From Umbelopsis ramanniana AG (taxonomy: Eukaryota > Mucoromycota > Umbelopsidomycetes > Umbelopsidales > Umbelopsidaceae), in NCBI RefSeq assembly GCF_025399195.1, contig NW_026252148.1, positions 1 to 64,000 of the forward strand: a stretch of DNA of 64,000 bases, given 5' to 3'. Position 1 is the stretch's first letter. Each line of letters starts with the position of its first letter. Shown here in pieces: positions 37,061 through 48,123 of the stretch. The notes beneath the pieces were generated by a model. It was given only the letters and a program-made list of their open reading frames with translations, ran no database searches and had not been told where the DNA came from. Made by a program: the position numbers and the translations under genes.

Positions 37061-37513
37061 GCACATGAAAAGAGAATTGTTTGACTCAATTTATATGTAG
37101 CGTTTTAGACAAATACCTATTTTGTACATAGTGGTAATCTTATATCGCCATTTCTTCTTTATGCGTTTGAATTACATTGCAGGTTAGACACCTTGTATGT
37201 TATTTTTTGATTTCTTCTGTTGTTGTGGACGTTGACAAGAGGTTTAGTTAAAGTGAAGGAATAGCAGCATCACCTGGGCTGATCAAATGGTTCACAAATG
37301 TACGCTTGGTTCTAATTGAGCATTGCGTATGTACGTCTCCTATGCCAGCGTTCATACCGCTGCAATTCACTTTAGCCATGACCATGGATTGTATTTGAGT
37401 GTGCCGGATGCAGACAAGCCGTTTTAATAAGATCAAAAAAATATTACTGCGTCGGTGATAGCAGACGATGTTTGGTGATATTTACAGAAAGTGGAAATGA
37501 CTATGAGGGGATT
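37061..37513. other. Intergenic gap between converging genes
   Basis: Contains the 3' UTRs of the acyl-CoA dehydrogenase and LLPH-like genes. Nothing else is recognised. Confidence 0.5.
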
Positions 37514-37910
37514 CTATTTTCTAAAGATGGCCATACCCTTCTTTGCTTTCTTCTTCTTCTCAATCTTCTTCTTCTCAAGATAGCGAGCTTGCTTCTTGTT
37601 ACGGGGTCCACTGGTGGAAACCTTCTTGGGTTCTTCATCAGTCTTCAATTCCTCGTCCAAAGCAGCAGCTGCATCCATATCCTCGTCACCACCATTGCTG
37701 ACCTTGGCTTTGTCGGCAGCATCGGCTTGCAACTTGGCAAGTCGTTCTGTGCGCTCATCAATAGTTGACTGGAAAACCTTTTCACGTCGGATGGCTACGA
37801 AGAGGAATCAGAAATGAGTACTAGGAAACATGGCGAGGTTGAGCTTATTATTTCATTCTTAACATACCTCTGAAGCGACCCTTGGATTTTGAACGTAAAC
37901 CTTTAGCCAT
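37514..37910 (-). CDS. LLPH / YBL028C-like nucleolar protein (DUF2423)
   Basis: A small basic protein starting MAKGLRSKSKGRFRAIRREK, the signature of the LLP homologue / DUF2423 family found in the nucleolus and linked to large ribosomal subunit biogenesis. The middle is acidic (GGDEDMDAAAALDEELKTDE). The C-terminus is Lys-rich: GPRNKKQARYLEKKKIEKKK and KAKKGMAIFRK, ending at TAG 37514-37516. It has one short intron, with the donor after the codons for GRFR. The start is ATG 37910. It diverges from the next gene across 170 bases. The role is known from the family only. Confidence 0.8.
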
Positions 37911-38080
37911 TTTGATTCAAAGGGGTATTAGTTGTGTTGGAACAAAAAAAAAAAAAAAATTTATCTCGAATCCACCCACACTCAATCTGAATTGAGAAGC
38001 AGTCACTCTGCAAAGTGAGTGGAAAGGATCTCTGTCCCTGTTTGGACACTTCTGCTCTCCTGCCTGGCCCCAAGACCTTC
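37911..38080. promoter_or_regulatory. Short divergent promoter, LLPH-like / unknown gene
   Basis: 170 bases between divergent start codons, including a 16-A run at 37944-37959 that may act as a nucleosome-excluding element. This is inferred from spacing and composition. Confidence 0.4.
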
Positions 38081-38645
38081 ATGACCGCCATTCCGCAATT
38101 TGTTGTTATACACGACCAGGCCCGTAATACATATAAACATCCCGTTGTGCATTACGTGTTTGAAGGCGAGAGTATACCTGAGGACATACCGAAATCGTCT
38201 TGTATTATCGTGGATTTAAATGAAGCGGCTACGGAGGTTGAAAAGGCTGATAGCTTAGATCCGTCGTTTCAAATCACAAACTGTAGGTTGGATACAAGCA
38301 ACATTACAGAAGCTGGAGGCTTTTCTGGGTCAAGCGATGATGCAGAGTTGGTAAATCTGACGATAGAAGGCATATCAGCTCATGTGTAAGTGAACGTTTC
38401 GTACAGAACTGGTGCACAACATGTATAGCTTATCAATAGTGTTACAGGGAGCCTCGACTAACGAGTAAAACCCCACTGATGGATATGGAATCGGTACGAG
38501 AGGCAATTTTCAACTTTAGAGAAAGGTGGGTTACGCTGCTTCTTACTAGGGTATGAGGATATTGGTACACGGTGTTTCTGACATAGTCAATAGGAATGAT
38601 ATGATGCGCAAGGTTATACTTTCTCAAAACCGGCATAAGACGTGA
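38081..38645 (+). CDS. Small acidic protein of unknown function
   Basis: I do not recognise this protein. ATG 38081 starts MTAIPQFVVIHDQARNTYKH, then PVVHYVFEGESIPEDIPKSS, CIIVDLNEAATEVEKADSLD and LTIEGISAH. A GTAAGT donor at 38385 and a CAG acceptor at 38449 continue as VEPRLTSKTPLMDMESVREA and IFNFRE. A further join (donor in GAAAG/GTGGG, acceptor after ACATAG) gives KVNRNDMMRKVILSQNRHKT before TGA 38643-38645, about 155 residues. The text is consistently protein-like and splice-compatible in all three exons. The C-terminal helix looks like a conserved interaction segment. No membrane segment or signal peptide is seen. Confidence 0.6.
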
Positions 38646-39037
38646 GAGCAGCTCGGTTCGCCCTTTGAGAATCTTATTTGTAGGATATAAACAATAATCA
38701 CAGCACATACCTTACATTATCATATACCATCGCTTCGCTACATTATCACCACACACCCGGCTCCTGTACATTTCTATAACCATAAGAACAAATTAATGGA
38801 GATGATGAATCAATGCTTCAGTAATAATCTTGAATGAATTGGATGAAGTTGAGCAACTCAATTGTGTACGCAAGCTTCTCCAGCATGAGGATGAGTGATT
38901 CATCCAATTTCAAGCCCGCTTTGTCGAATGCCCGCTCGCCTCGTGACCGTCAGGCTCAATTTTTGTCATCGTGCTAATAATACCGGCCCTAGCGTTAACT
39001 CAAGCTCATTACTTGCTTTCGTTATCTTTCTGATCCT
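38646..39037. other. Intergenic gap before mS38
   Basis: About 390 bases with the mS38 promoter and no recognised gene. Confidence 0.5.
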
Positions 39038-39762
39038 ATGCTCACATCACGACTCTCTCGACCATTATCCGTAGCATTTCGTACACGATCTACCTGTTTA
39101 AAGGCTATCAGTACGACTGTTCGGCCTTACTCTTCAGAACACAATGACGGCAGCAATCCAGACAGCAATAAAACCGAAACGAAGCGACAAGCTCCAGCAG
39201 TTCGTTTGCCTTTTGTACCCGTAATCAACATACCTGAGCAGGAATTAGCTCACACAGCCTTCTTCGCTCTCCATCGACCTCTTTTGGGACTTGCTAACGA
39301 AGATGTCCCTTACTTTGGTCATCAATCATACCCTCCTGGTGAGAATGACGTCGAAGGTAAGGAGAAAGCTCGAGATCACCGTTCTCTTTTAGCGAAATGA
39401 CTTAATCCTATATAGATGTAGAAGACCTCTCTCGGTTTATGATGAATATGCGGCCGTTTGGAAGTCCAGAGACAAGCGTTGAAGATGACGACACTACTTT
39501 CACCGTTACGCTCAACCCCTCCAAACCTTCGTCGTTTGCCAATGACCTCGTTACTCCTACGCATCAACTTGAAACGCATGTTATGCCTGGAGCAGATCAA
39601 ATTGTAGATTATCTCAATATGATTCAGGAGAAGATGAAGAAAGAAGACGAGGCCATGCATGCCACTAGTGTTTTGAGGAAGCGTAAACTCAAGATGAACA
39701 AGCATAAGCACAAGAAGCTCATGAAGAGAACCCGTGCTCTTAGAAAACGCATAGGAAAGTGA
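39038..39762 (+). CDS. COX24: Mitochondrial small ribosomal subunit protein mS38 (Cox24-like)
   Basis: A mitoribosomal protein of the AURKAIP1/Cox24/Qri5 family. ATG 39038 starts a basic presequence (MLTSRLSRPLSVAFRTRSTC). The middle is poorly conserved. The C-terminal signature is TSVLRKRKLKMNKHKHKKLM followed by KRTRALRKRIGK, ending at TGA 39760-39762. That Lys/Arg-rich stretch is the defining domain of mS38, which sits near the decoding centre. One intron (about 39355-39414) splits the gene within an acidic run; the join reads NDVEDVEDLSRFMMNMRP. The protein has about 222 residues. Confidence 0.88.
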
Positions 39763-40299
39763 TAGACTTGTCATCTTCCTTGTAGACTCCCTCCATTTGT
39801 AAATAGCAGCCTTACTGTGTATATCACTCACTTCCTTGGGTGGATATGGTTCTTTTTTCAAGTCCTCCCAAAGACTTAGACAGCTTCTTTTTTTTTCTTT
39901 ATTTGTAATAAGATTGGTCTCTTTGTGAATTCAAATTTCTCTTTGTGATCCCCTTGGGAACGTGTACTGAAGCCCCTTTTGCACTATTGAAATTAGTGGA
40001 GCACTGCCGAAATTATTTCCATTTGTGTTGTTTCATAAGCATGAGGTAGGTAGATGGCAAGTAGGCCATGTTTGAAAGTTTGATATTTAATTGGTGGTAA
40101 CGAAATGATACAAGCAAAAACAGAGGTGATAGATTGGGGGGAAATGTTGGGTTTGTTATCTGTTTGAATTTTTTTTTACAAGCGCAACAGCCTATGAATT
40201 TGTAGGGTTACGGTATGGGGAACGGAACTGAATAGAGTTGCCATAGAGATGCAATGCAGATTTACGTTGTTGAAGCTTCGCACGCACACGTGGGACGAT
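39763..40299. other. Intergenic gap between converging mS38 and malic enzyme
   Basis: Contains 3' UTR sequence with pyrimidine runs. No gene is recognised. Confidence 0.5.
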
Positions 40300-42279
40300 T
40301 TAGATTTTGCTGATGCTCTTCTCAGCACCATAGCCATCGGATTCAGGAGTCCACATGCGTTCCATGACATATTCAATAAGCTTTTGTCGGTCTTGTACAA
40401 CCAATTCAATGTCCTTGTTACGAGCAAGACCTTCCTTGACAGCATCAATGCAGACAGCAGCAGCAACTTCGGCACTGATTTGTCTGATGCGCTTCAAGTC
40501 AGGATACAGACGACGTTGAGCCTTCTCCTCATCGGTCAAGCATTCAGCAAGAGCGGCAGCAGATTGGTAAACCATGTTGTCGGTGATGTGAGCAGGCTTG
40601 GCAACGGAGGCACCAAGACCAAGACCAGGGAAGATATAAAAGTTGTTACCCTGGCCAGGGATCTTGACTTCACCTGTTTGCGGAACGGTATAGACAGGGA
40701 AAGCAGTTCCGGACGCAAAGAGCACACGGTTCTCGGTGAATTCCATGGCTTGAGCAAAGGTACATTCTGCTTGAGTGCTGGGGTTGGACAAGGGGAAAAC
40801 AATGGGTTGCTTGTTAAGCTCAGCCATGCGGCGCAAGATGGGTTCAGTGAAAGTTTGGGGTTGAGATGAAAGACCAATAAGGGTAGTAGGCTTGACATAG
40901 TTGATGATTTCAAGCAAATCCTTGAATTGTTGGCCATTGTTGTCATCACGGCTAAAGTACTTCTTGTGCTCAGCCAATCTGTCACCACGATCATTGGTAA
41001 TCAGACCCTTGGAATCAACAATATAGAACACCTTGCGAGCCTCTTCCTCAGTGAAACCATGTTCAATCACGAAATAGTCCTTGATTTGCTTTGCAACACC
41101 AATACCAGCAGAACCAGCACCAAAGAAGACAATGCGCTGATCCTTGGCCTGGACATTGTCCTCGCGGGCAACAATTTTGTATGCGTTCATTAAACCAGAG
41201 AGAATGACAGCACCAGTACCTTGGATATCGTCGTTGAAGCAGAAGGTGTTGTACTGGTATTTCTCAAGCAAGCCAAAGGCATGTTCGGAAGACCAATCCT
41301 CAAATTGAACAAGCAATTCTGGGAATTCGCTATAGAGAGCGGAAAGAACTTGATCAACAGCCTTGTAGAAAGTATCGTCTTCAGGACGCTTGCTGCGGAC
41401 ACCCAGGTAGAAGTCGTCATTAATGAACTTTTCGTTGTTGGTTCCCAAGTCAAGCATGATGGGCAAGGTGCGTCTAGGGTCAATACCGGCACCAGCGACA
41501 TAGAGCTGAAGCTTGCCAATAGGAATACCCATACCGTTCACACCAAGATCACCGAGACCCAAAATACGGGAGCCATCCGAGATAACAGCAATCTGTGGGG
41601 AGAACGGATTGGGGTCGGCAGGGAAGGGACGGTAATTTCGGATGACTTCCTTAATGTTTGGCAGATCGGCTTGTGTCAGGTAGAGACCATCGGGTGTACC
41701 AGGTGGGGCAAGGAAAGGATAAATATTGGACCATTCAACACAAGCATGGCCAACAGTAGGGGTGTAGATAACTGGAGCCAACTCCTGTTGGGGTAAGAAG
41801 ACCGGAAGGTTAGACTTATAAAGATCGGTTTCGGAAGATCATCAATTGGGGTAGGAAAAACAAAACACATACCTCTAGTTCATCACAAACAATCTTGTAA
41901 AAGAGACGGATGTTGGTATTTCGCATTTGAGCCATGAATATGTACTTCTCGAGCATAGTGTGCTTGGATCGAAGTTGGGACATAGCTCTTCGCTTTTGGA
42001 TTTCCAAGCTCTCAATGCGGGATGGTGAAAGGCCATGGACGCCGAGAGCCTTGCGAGTGGTGGTATGCATAGCAGTACCTAAAACAGGATATATTTTTAG
42101 AAAATGGATGCTCCAAAATGACAAGGTCAGGACGACGTATATCTACCTTCATTATGGTAATGACTCTTGGATGCCAGATCCGCAGAAACCACTTGCTGCT
42201 CAGCATTGGGAGCAGTGTTTACAGCGTTCATTTTTGAATGGATGGGAGAACCAGTTGATAGAGAAACAGTGGGTGACAT
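40300..42279 (-). CDS. Malic enzyme (NAD(P)-dependent)
   Basis: Oxidatively decarboxylates malate to pyruvate; in oleaginous fungi the NADP form is tied to NADPH supply for lipid synthesis. Three exons start at ATG 42279 (MSPTVSLSTGSPIHSKMNAV). Key motifs are VIYTPTVGHACVEWSNIYPF, ISDGSRILGLGDLGVNGMGI, LDLGTNNEKF, the malic enzyme signature CFNDDIQGTGAVILSG and the dinucleotide-binding VFFGAGSAGIGVAKQI. PIVFPLSNPSTQAECTFAQA and IFPGLGLGASVAKPAHI follow. It ends EKSISKI at TAA 40300-40302. The large last exon is almost intron-free and strongly codon-biased, so expression is probably high. Cofactor choice and compartment cannot be settled by eye; no strong mitochondrial presequence is apparent. 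Confidence 0.95.
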
Positions 42280-43193
42280 TATGAAAAGAAGTTGTGCAGT
42301 GTTTTTATTTTTATGTGGTTTTTTTGGGGAGAAAAGATAGAGGGAGATTGGTTTGAATGATAGACGTTGTCTCTCTCAACAAGCAACAGGGTCTTATATA
42401 TTAACGGTTGATCAAGTCACATGTAGCGGTTAGAAACTGCTCCTGCCAATCACACAATAAATTTTCCTTTTGGTAGCGGGGGTTCCGTCCACCAGAACTT
42501 AGTCATTCTAATTGTGAGCAAAATCTTTGGCTGACTTCACTCGGCAGGAAAAAAGAAGCCATATTATCGCAATGAAAACACCACATTGTCAATGTGTTCC
42601 CTCTCCTTCGGTATAGCGCTACCATTTATTCATCAATGACAACGTTATGCATCTACCCCTCACATCGCTATCACAGGTCCAGATCCGAAAAATCATGATT
42701 TCGACTCCCACAAATTCACCCCGCTTCTTCTGTGTCAATTTTCGTTTATTCCCACGAATTCCCGTAACCTCTGCAAATTACAGACGAGACGCGTTTTCAA
42801 CAAGCCGACTTGGTCTTCCGATTGGATATTTTTGCTGCCGCTTTTCATGCCAATAAATTGTATGAACTCTTCCTTTAAAGAACCTCCACAGTTTAGTCAA
42901 TCGATGGGCAGAAATACATCGGTTGGGGGGCTGATCATGCTTTCTGATTTACTATCTTGTTGATTTTCACAAGCTTATAGGCTTGCTTCCATCGCTGAGA
43001 GCCAATCGATTACCAGTGAGCGGAAATGACAAATGCCTGGGCTTGGCCAATCATATTTAATCATGACTCGCTCCAAAACCTAAACCACCATTTCTTTTTT
43101 TCAAACACATGCGTGAGAGTCAAAGAGGTATTTTCAAGGCTATATTTGAACTTTAAAAACGTTGTGTCTCTTTTTAACGGTGTTTAAACTCTA
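42280..43193. other. Malic enzyme promoter and adjacent gap
   Basis: About 900 bases. A TATATAAG box sits 115 bases upstream of malic enzyme. A 69-codon plus-strand frame from ATG 42647 has no family features and is not called. Confidence 0.5.
42393..42400 (-). promoter_or_regulatory. TATA-like box of malic enzyme
   Basis: TATATAAG on the coding strand, about 115 bases before the ATG at 42279. Confidence 0.4.
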
Positions 43194-44729
43194 TCAGTCC
43201 AGGGCATCCATGTTATTATCCTCCTCCTCTTGATCATTGTCATCACTATGACCAGCTATTCGTCGAGGGAATGGACTGGATGGCCTCGTCCACCGAAAAA
43301 TACCTGGTATAAGTGATGTCCAAGTGCCATCGGTACGACCAGCGTTGTTCGTACTTTGAACATGGTTGGAGGAGTCTGTTTCTGTCTCTGTATTTTGCTC
43401 ATTTGGTGGGGTTGCCGATTCCGTGGGCGCGGTGGTCAACGAATATCGACTGATTTTTCATTTGTCAGTGGCTCACGGTAATGCACAAACCCTAAGTGTG
43501 GCATGAAGGGTACTCACCATATTGGGCATGTTCCATTCACTAACAGCCATTGCTTAATACACTCCTGATGGAAAAAATGCTCACAAGGCAATATCAATAC
43601 ATCTTCAGACACGCTGAAATCCTCTTTACAAACACTGCAGTCTTGATTATCCTCTATTTCAACAAAATACGACGTGGTCAGAGCGTGTACCACGGGGATC
43701 CCATTTATACGCGATAGCACCTACCGATATCTTTTGCTGTCGTTTTACGTTTTTTTAAATTCGCAATGATCTCTTCTGATGCTGGTGGTGGTGCGTTTCG
43801 GCTACACAGTGCAAAAGATTTAGTTAAAAAATATCCTTCTACAGCAATTGCCATATAAAAAACTTACTTGGTTGCTTGCTCTAATAATTGTGTGATCACA
43901 TCATCTAGTCCGTTTTGTGTGAAGACATAGTCATCCATATTTCCCGACATTGGAAATAATTCCAAAGGCTCTGTATTGTTTCCCTCCGCTCTTGAGAGTA
44001 TTTGCTGTATTATACTTCGAGGAAACCAGCCCAAATTAGTATAATGATGGTGATCATGACGAATCCCGTCGACGAATTGCTTTTCCAGATATCTTACTTC
44101 ATCAATTGCATTATTCGTACTGTATCCTGTCCCTCCTGACGATTGTCTCCATTTTCCTCCTCGCTATCGGAACTTTCATCTCCACTCGCTCGATTGTTCA
44201 TTCCATTGGATGTTTCAACATAATTAGGAGGGACGGGTGTATCTATGTTCGCAGTCGAGCTTTGCACAGTGACACGGCCGTTTGGGACAAAACTTTGGAG
44301 AATAGTCTGTAACATTTCCGATACTTGGGTATCATTCCCATCTTCGTCTGTTCCGTCCTCTAACTCACCCCCTTGAGCAGTGTAAAAGCTTCGAGGATCG
44401 TTGGTCTCTTCAATCTAAAAAAGGTAAGCCAGCGCCATTAGTAAACGAAATCCTCCAAACTAAGGGCTTGTATACTGCAAAACAGTCTACACTTACTTGT
44501 TCTACAAACTGGCCATTGCATTGGAGACAGGTAGGATCAGGAGCCAGTATTGGTTGGATTTCATTTTGGCATACGTGGCACCTGTAGTTTTGGTTGACGA
44601 TTCAGTTCGGTAATGATCGATGAAGTAGCATGTATAGCAAATCGAAAGAGTCTCGGTCATTCTACCCACAAACTACCGTTTGTATTGTATCACTTACCAG
44701 TATCGAGGTCTTGGTGCTGTAGTTGTCAT
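43194..44729 (-). CDS. RING-H2 E3 ubiquitin ligase, RNF115/RNF126-like
   Basis: An E3 ligase with the RNF126 layout: an N-terminal zinc finger and a RING-H2 domain near the C-terminus. ATG 44729 gives MTTTAPRPRYWCHVCQNEIQ with CxxC pairs (CHVC ... CLQC). A long acidic, disordered middle (SDSEEENGDN) follows. The RING reads CSVCKEDFSVSEDVLILPCE, HFFHQECIKQWL and CPIC, with the last Cys codon split by an intron (TG/T). A Ser/Thr/Pro-rich tail ends MDALD at TGA 43194-43196. In animals the zinc finger binds the BAG6 quality-control complex; that role is an inference here. The frame stays open for 33 Cys-containing codons upstream of the chosen ATG, so a longer N-terminus is possible. Confidence 0.82.
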
Positions 44730-45660
44730 AAGAGCAGATTTGCATACGGGGATGCTGCCACAAGCAATATGGCCAGCAGGGCAGCCAGTCACATGTGGCA
44801 GCTCAAAAATTTCTTGGTCATGGCACAATCACTGCCCTCCAAACTGCCAAAGGAAACAGCCCACTACGTTGCCTTGACTATGCTCACGACATGGTATTGA
44901 TTTGAAGTACAATTGTAGAGTAATACAACAGTTAGACGCCTACCATGTGAGCACCGGTCAGGCCATCATCATCATCCTTAAGCGTTTTACATTGCGATTC
45001 AGTCACAACCATGTGTATCTGCTGGAAAAGGGATGAATGTGATTTTGCAATTTGAATTCGTCTTTGTGCTTGACCTTGACCTTTCTACCTTACGCGTATA
45101 TTGCTGAAATTTTCACCTTTCTTGTCGATGAAAGAGAAAGGTGTCTTGGTATATCTTTGTAAAAGATCTCTCCTGCTCACCTTTACAATTCCAGTTCTGC
45201 TGGCCTATTGATTATCCTAAAGTCGAAGAACTGTATTCACCAATAGTCAATCTTTTAGATTTTTATAGGGTATTTTCAAGGATGTGTTAAATCAGACTTT
45301 GCGACAGTTATTACTACATCAACATATCTAACGTGTTATGAGTGAAATATAAGCACCCTCTCTCTCTCCTCTAATTCTAAATGTGTGTACTAACTTTCAA
45401 GTATGAAGAAGGTGTTCTGATTTTCGTCATTATTCCGGATATTCAAGTGCTAACGCTTTGTGCCACTCGAAAAAATTCTGAAGTCAGACTGGGCAATTGA
45501 AGGAAAGTTTATAACCTCAGGGACTTTGTAACCGCAATAGCTACTGTACGCTCGCACAGTGTGTGAAGTCAACGTCGCAGAGTAGAAAATACACTTTACT
45601 TCATCCCCTGAAGTCTATTCTACATCTCCGATTTCACCTCTATCTCCTTAATAGCTCTAT
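44730..45660. other. Divergent region between RNF126-like and PGAP4-like genes
   Basis: About 930 bases. The minus strand at 44730-44828 continues the RNF126-like frame, and a 23-codon frame from ATG 45012 ends at a GTAGGC donor; these could be 5' exons or leader ORFs. Otherwise only pyrimidine tracts near 45357-45372 are notable. Confidence 0.4.
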
Positions 45661-46356
45661 ATGCATCGGCTTTCACGTTTGTTGCTGGTGACCAGTATCC
45701 TATTGAACGGATTCCTCATCTTCAAATTCATCAACCACCATTACATCAATTTGGACGACGTTCAATATGTAGAAACCAGACTGGACGTCTACGTACAAAC
45801 GCAAAACTGCGGCCGAAACTTCAACAAAATCCAAAAAGTCTTTCCGCAAGCTATCGCTATGGCCGATGAACCGTGCACGGAAAAAGAACATGTTTTTAAG
45901 AGTTACATTGAGCCAATTGACAAGAACCAGAAATTGCTCAAGTACTCTTACAAATACTTGGAGACACTGAAGATATGCCAGAGTGGCAACAAAATGCTCT
46001 GTATGATCGTGGAAGATGATATATTATTCCTACACAAAAACGAAACGACATGGAATAACATTGTCCTCAACACAATGTCATTGTTCTCGAACGACGAGAC
46101 GTTTTGGGATTGTTCCAAGCGGAACCTTTGGCTTCCCACGGCATCAAATGGAGCCAAAACACTTTGCCGTATCTTCAGTAACGATCTCTTGCCTGCTTTC
46201 ACGGATTGTCTAGCAAAGTATCTGGAATCTTTACCCGACACTGAAGACAAAGGGATTAATGTTTTGCTCGACAGATGTCAGGATGATCTGAAGATAACAC
46301 AGAAACGGTTTTTGCTGGTCAACCATAGCGGACAGAAGTCGTTGCTAGGAAGTTAA
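45661..46356 (+). CDS. Type II membrane glycosyltransferase-like protein (PGAP4-like)
   Basis: A single-exon frame of 231 codons from ATG 45661. A short basic N-terminus and one membrane segment at about residues 7-24 (LLLVTSILLNGFLIFKF) predict a Golgi type II protein. The central MLCMIVEDDILFLH carries the EDD acidic motif typical of GT-A glycosyltransferases. The spacing to the C-terminal NHSGQKSLLG resembles PGAP4, which adds GalNAc to GPI anchors, but the second membrane hairpin of PGAP4 is not apparent and the protein is short. There are five Cys in the luminal part. The family call is tentative. It converges with RNF121 (stop codons about 170 bases apart). Confidence 0.5.
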   Translation: MHRLSRLLLVTSILLNGFLIFKFINHHYINLDDVQYVETRLDVYVQTQNCGRNFNKIQKVFPQAIAMADEPCTEKEHVFKSYIEPIDKNQKLLKYSYKYLETLKICQSGNKMLCMIVEDDILFLHKNETTWNNIVLNTMSLFSNDETFWDCSKRNLWLPTASNGAKTLCRIFSNDLLPAFTDCLAKYLESLPDTEDKGINVLLDRCQDDLKITQKRFLLVNHSGQKSLLGS

Positions 46357-46528
46357 TGATGATCGAAATTGTAAATTATATATTTTGCCATACACAAAAT
46401 TTCCTATACCATACATGATGTGCCAAAAGAAACATTCAAATTTTTGTTTTAATGATATTAGTACATCGGATACCGATCTCTATATTACGTTTTGTTATGG
46501 AGGGGATCAAGTCAATAAAAACAGTAAA

Positions 46529-47919
46529 TTATTTAAGTCCCAAGATGTAGTATGCCACTTGGACGGCACCGAAAATGATGGGTTGCCACACTACCAGATA
46601 TCTCACGCCATCCAGCAGACTAATGTAAAGTTGTTGTTGCGTATCCCAACTATAAATGATGTCAAGTCAGTCATGGTTAAATCAATGGTAACTGCCTCCA
46701 ATGGAGATGTTCACTTACGGGTTCTTCTTGAATTGCTTCATATGCACTTTCTCCTTACTGTATTTCGGTGTATCAGATAAGCAAAGGCACGCTACACAAA
46801 TGTTTTAATTTGTCAAACGCTTACCAGTAAGGGCAAATATCCTTCTTTCCAATCAAGCACCAGCCACGAATACACTTTTCGTGGAAAGTATGTTTGCATT
46901 CCAACTGATGAATAGGTTCATCAAAAACCATTCCCTTCTCAGGAGGGTCAACCAACGACCCAGTTGCATGCCGTGTTGCTGATCCACAAATAGCGCAAAT
47001 ATGGTCTCGAAGGTGTTTGTTGGGGAGTCCATCCCGAGAATAGTATCCAATTGTTGCTGCCATTCGATCCGAACAAATCTCCACCAAATCTCGTCCTAGC
47101 ACGCTGATGATAGACATATTGACATTTAGCGATCCTGTGTTATTCCGGCGGCATTGTATTAAAAATCCTACTCACCCAAAGTAAAGTCCGTAGCTGAGGA
47201 ACAAAATGCCAACCTGCATGGCTGCATCGCCAGATACAAACAAGCTGGCAATACCGAAGAATGTCAACATCACTATGCAGTAACCAGCCATTCCAACAAC
47301 AAAGGAACAGTTATAGACGACGGTGAACCACTTGTAAACAAGGCGAGGTGTCATAGCCTCAAGAGGCTTTCGGGTGGATTTGTGTATTACTAGGTGAGTG
47401 TTTTGGTTAATTCCGCGGATACATAAAATTGTGTGCTAGTCGATTTCATACTCACTCCATCCATTGACGATGCTATAAAGGACCCAAAAGAAGATGAACC
47501 TCCACCACCCAAGCTTCAATCCAGAAGCAAGGGGGATCAACCATAAGCCAGTAAAGCTGACAGCTTGATATGATCGATAATGCTTCTTCTTCCACCATAA
47601 AATGACAAATTGAGATGCGAATAGTGCGAAAAGCAATATCAGGAACATCGTTTCATGCTGTGCTTCATGACCTAGATATACAATCAGTAACTTGCTTCAG
47701 TTATTGTCTTTAGAGTTGGGAATTGTACCTTTATGTTCTTTAAGATAGTCTTGCTGTTGCTTATATCTGATGACACAAGTCATTTGACAATAAGAAAAAG
47801 TTTACGTTTTCAGATCTAGTCAATCATCCTGGACATTACCTTCCCAGCTGCTCTGGTGTTAAACGAGCTAAATCCTCATCAGAAAGGACGCCGCCATGCA
47901 TCAAAGCGTGATCGTCCAT
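46529..47919 (-). CDS. RNF121: RNF121-type membrane RING E3 ubiquitin ligase
   Basis: A multi-spanning ER/Golgi RING ligase of the RNF121/RNF175 family, linked in animals to quality control of membrane proteins. ATG 47919 gives MDDHALMHGGVLSDEDLARL; LKEHKGHEAQHETMFLILLF leads into the membrane region, with about five hydrophobic segments. The RING reads CAICG, then LECKHTFHEKCIRGWCLIGK and KDICPYC, with the last Cys codon split by an intron. After two more short exons the C-terminus is LLDGVRYLVVWQPIIFGAVQ and VAYYILGLK, ending at TAA 46529-46531. This end segment is a strong RNF121 marker. It diverges from the Rxt2 gene across 204 bases. Confidence 0.9.
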
Positions 47920-48123
47920 TTTGTGTTTTTGAGAGTGAGTGGTAGTGCCTACAGACAGTCAAAAATTGTGGGTCTCAAAGGACTTTGTACCTTGGAAACC
48001 AACTTGGGGAATTTGACTGATCACGTGATACGTTGGCCCAAGTCCGTTGAAAGTCGCCAATTTGGGGAGCTCTACTGGTTCCTCACTTTTGAAAAAACCC
48101 TTCCAACTCGCTGACTCTCCAAA
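47920..48123. promoter_or_regulatory. Short divergent promoter, RNF121 / RXT2
   Basis: 204 bases between divergent start codons. No TATA box is seen. Shared promoter use is inferred from spacing. Confidence 0.4.

Noticed and set aside
42647-42856. 69-codon frame with an ATG that could resemble a mitochondrial presequence
   Set aside because: Too short, no recognisable domain, and it lies in a promoter region.
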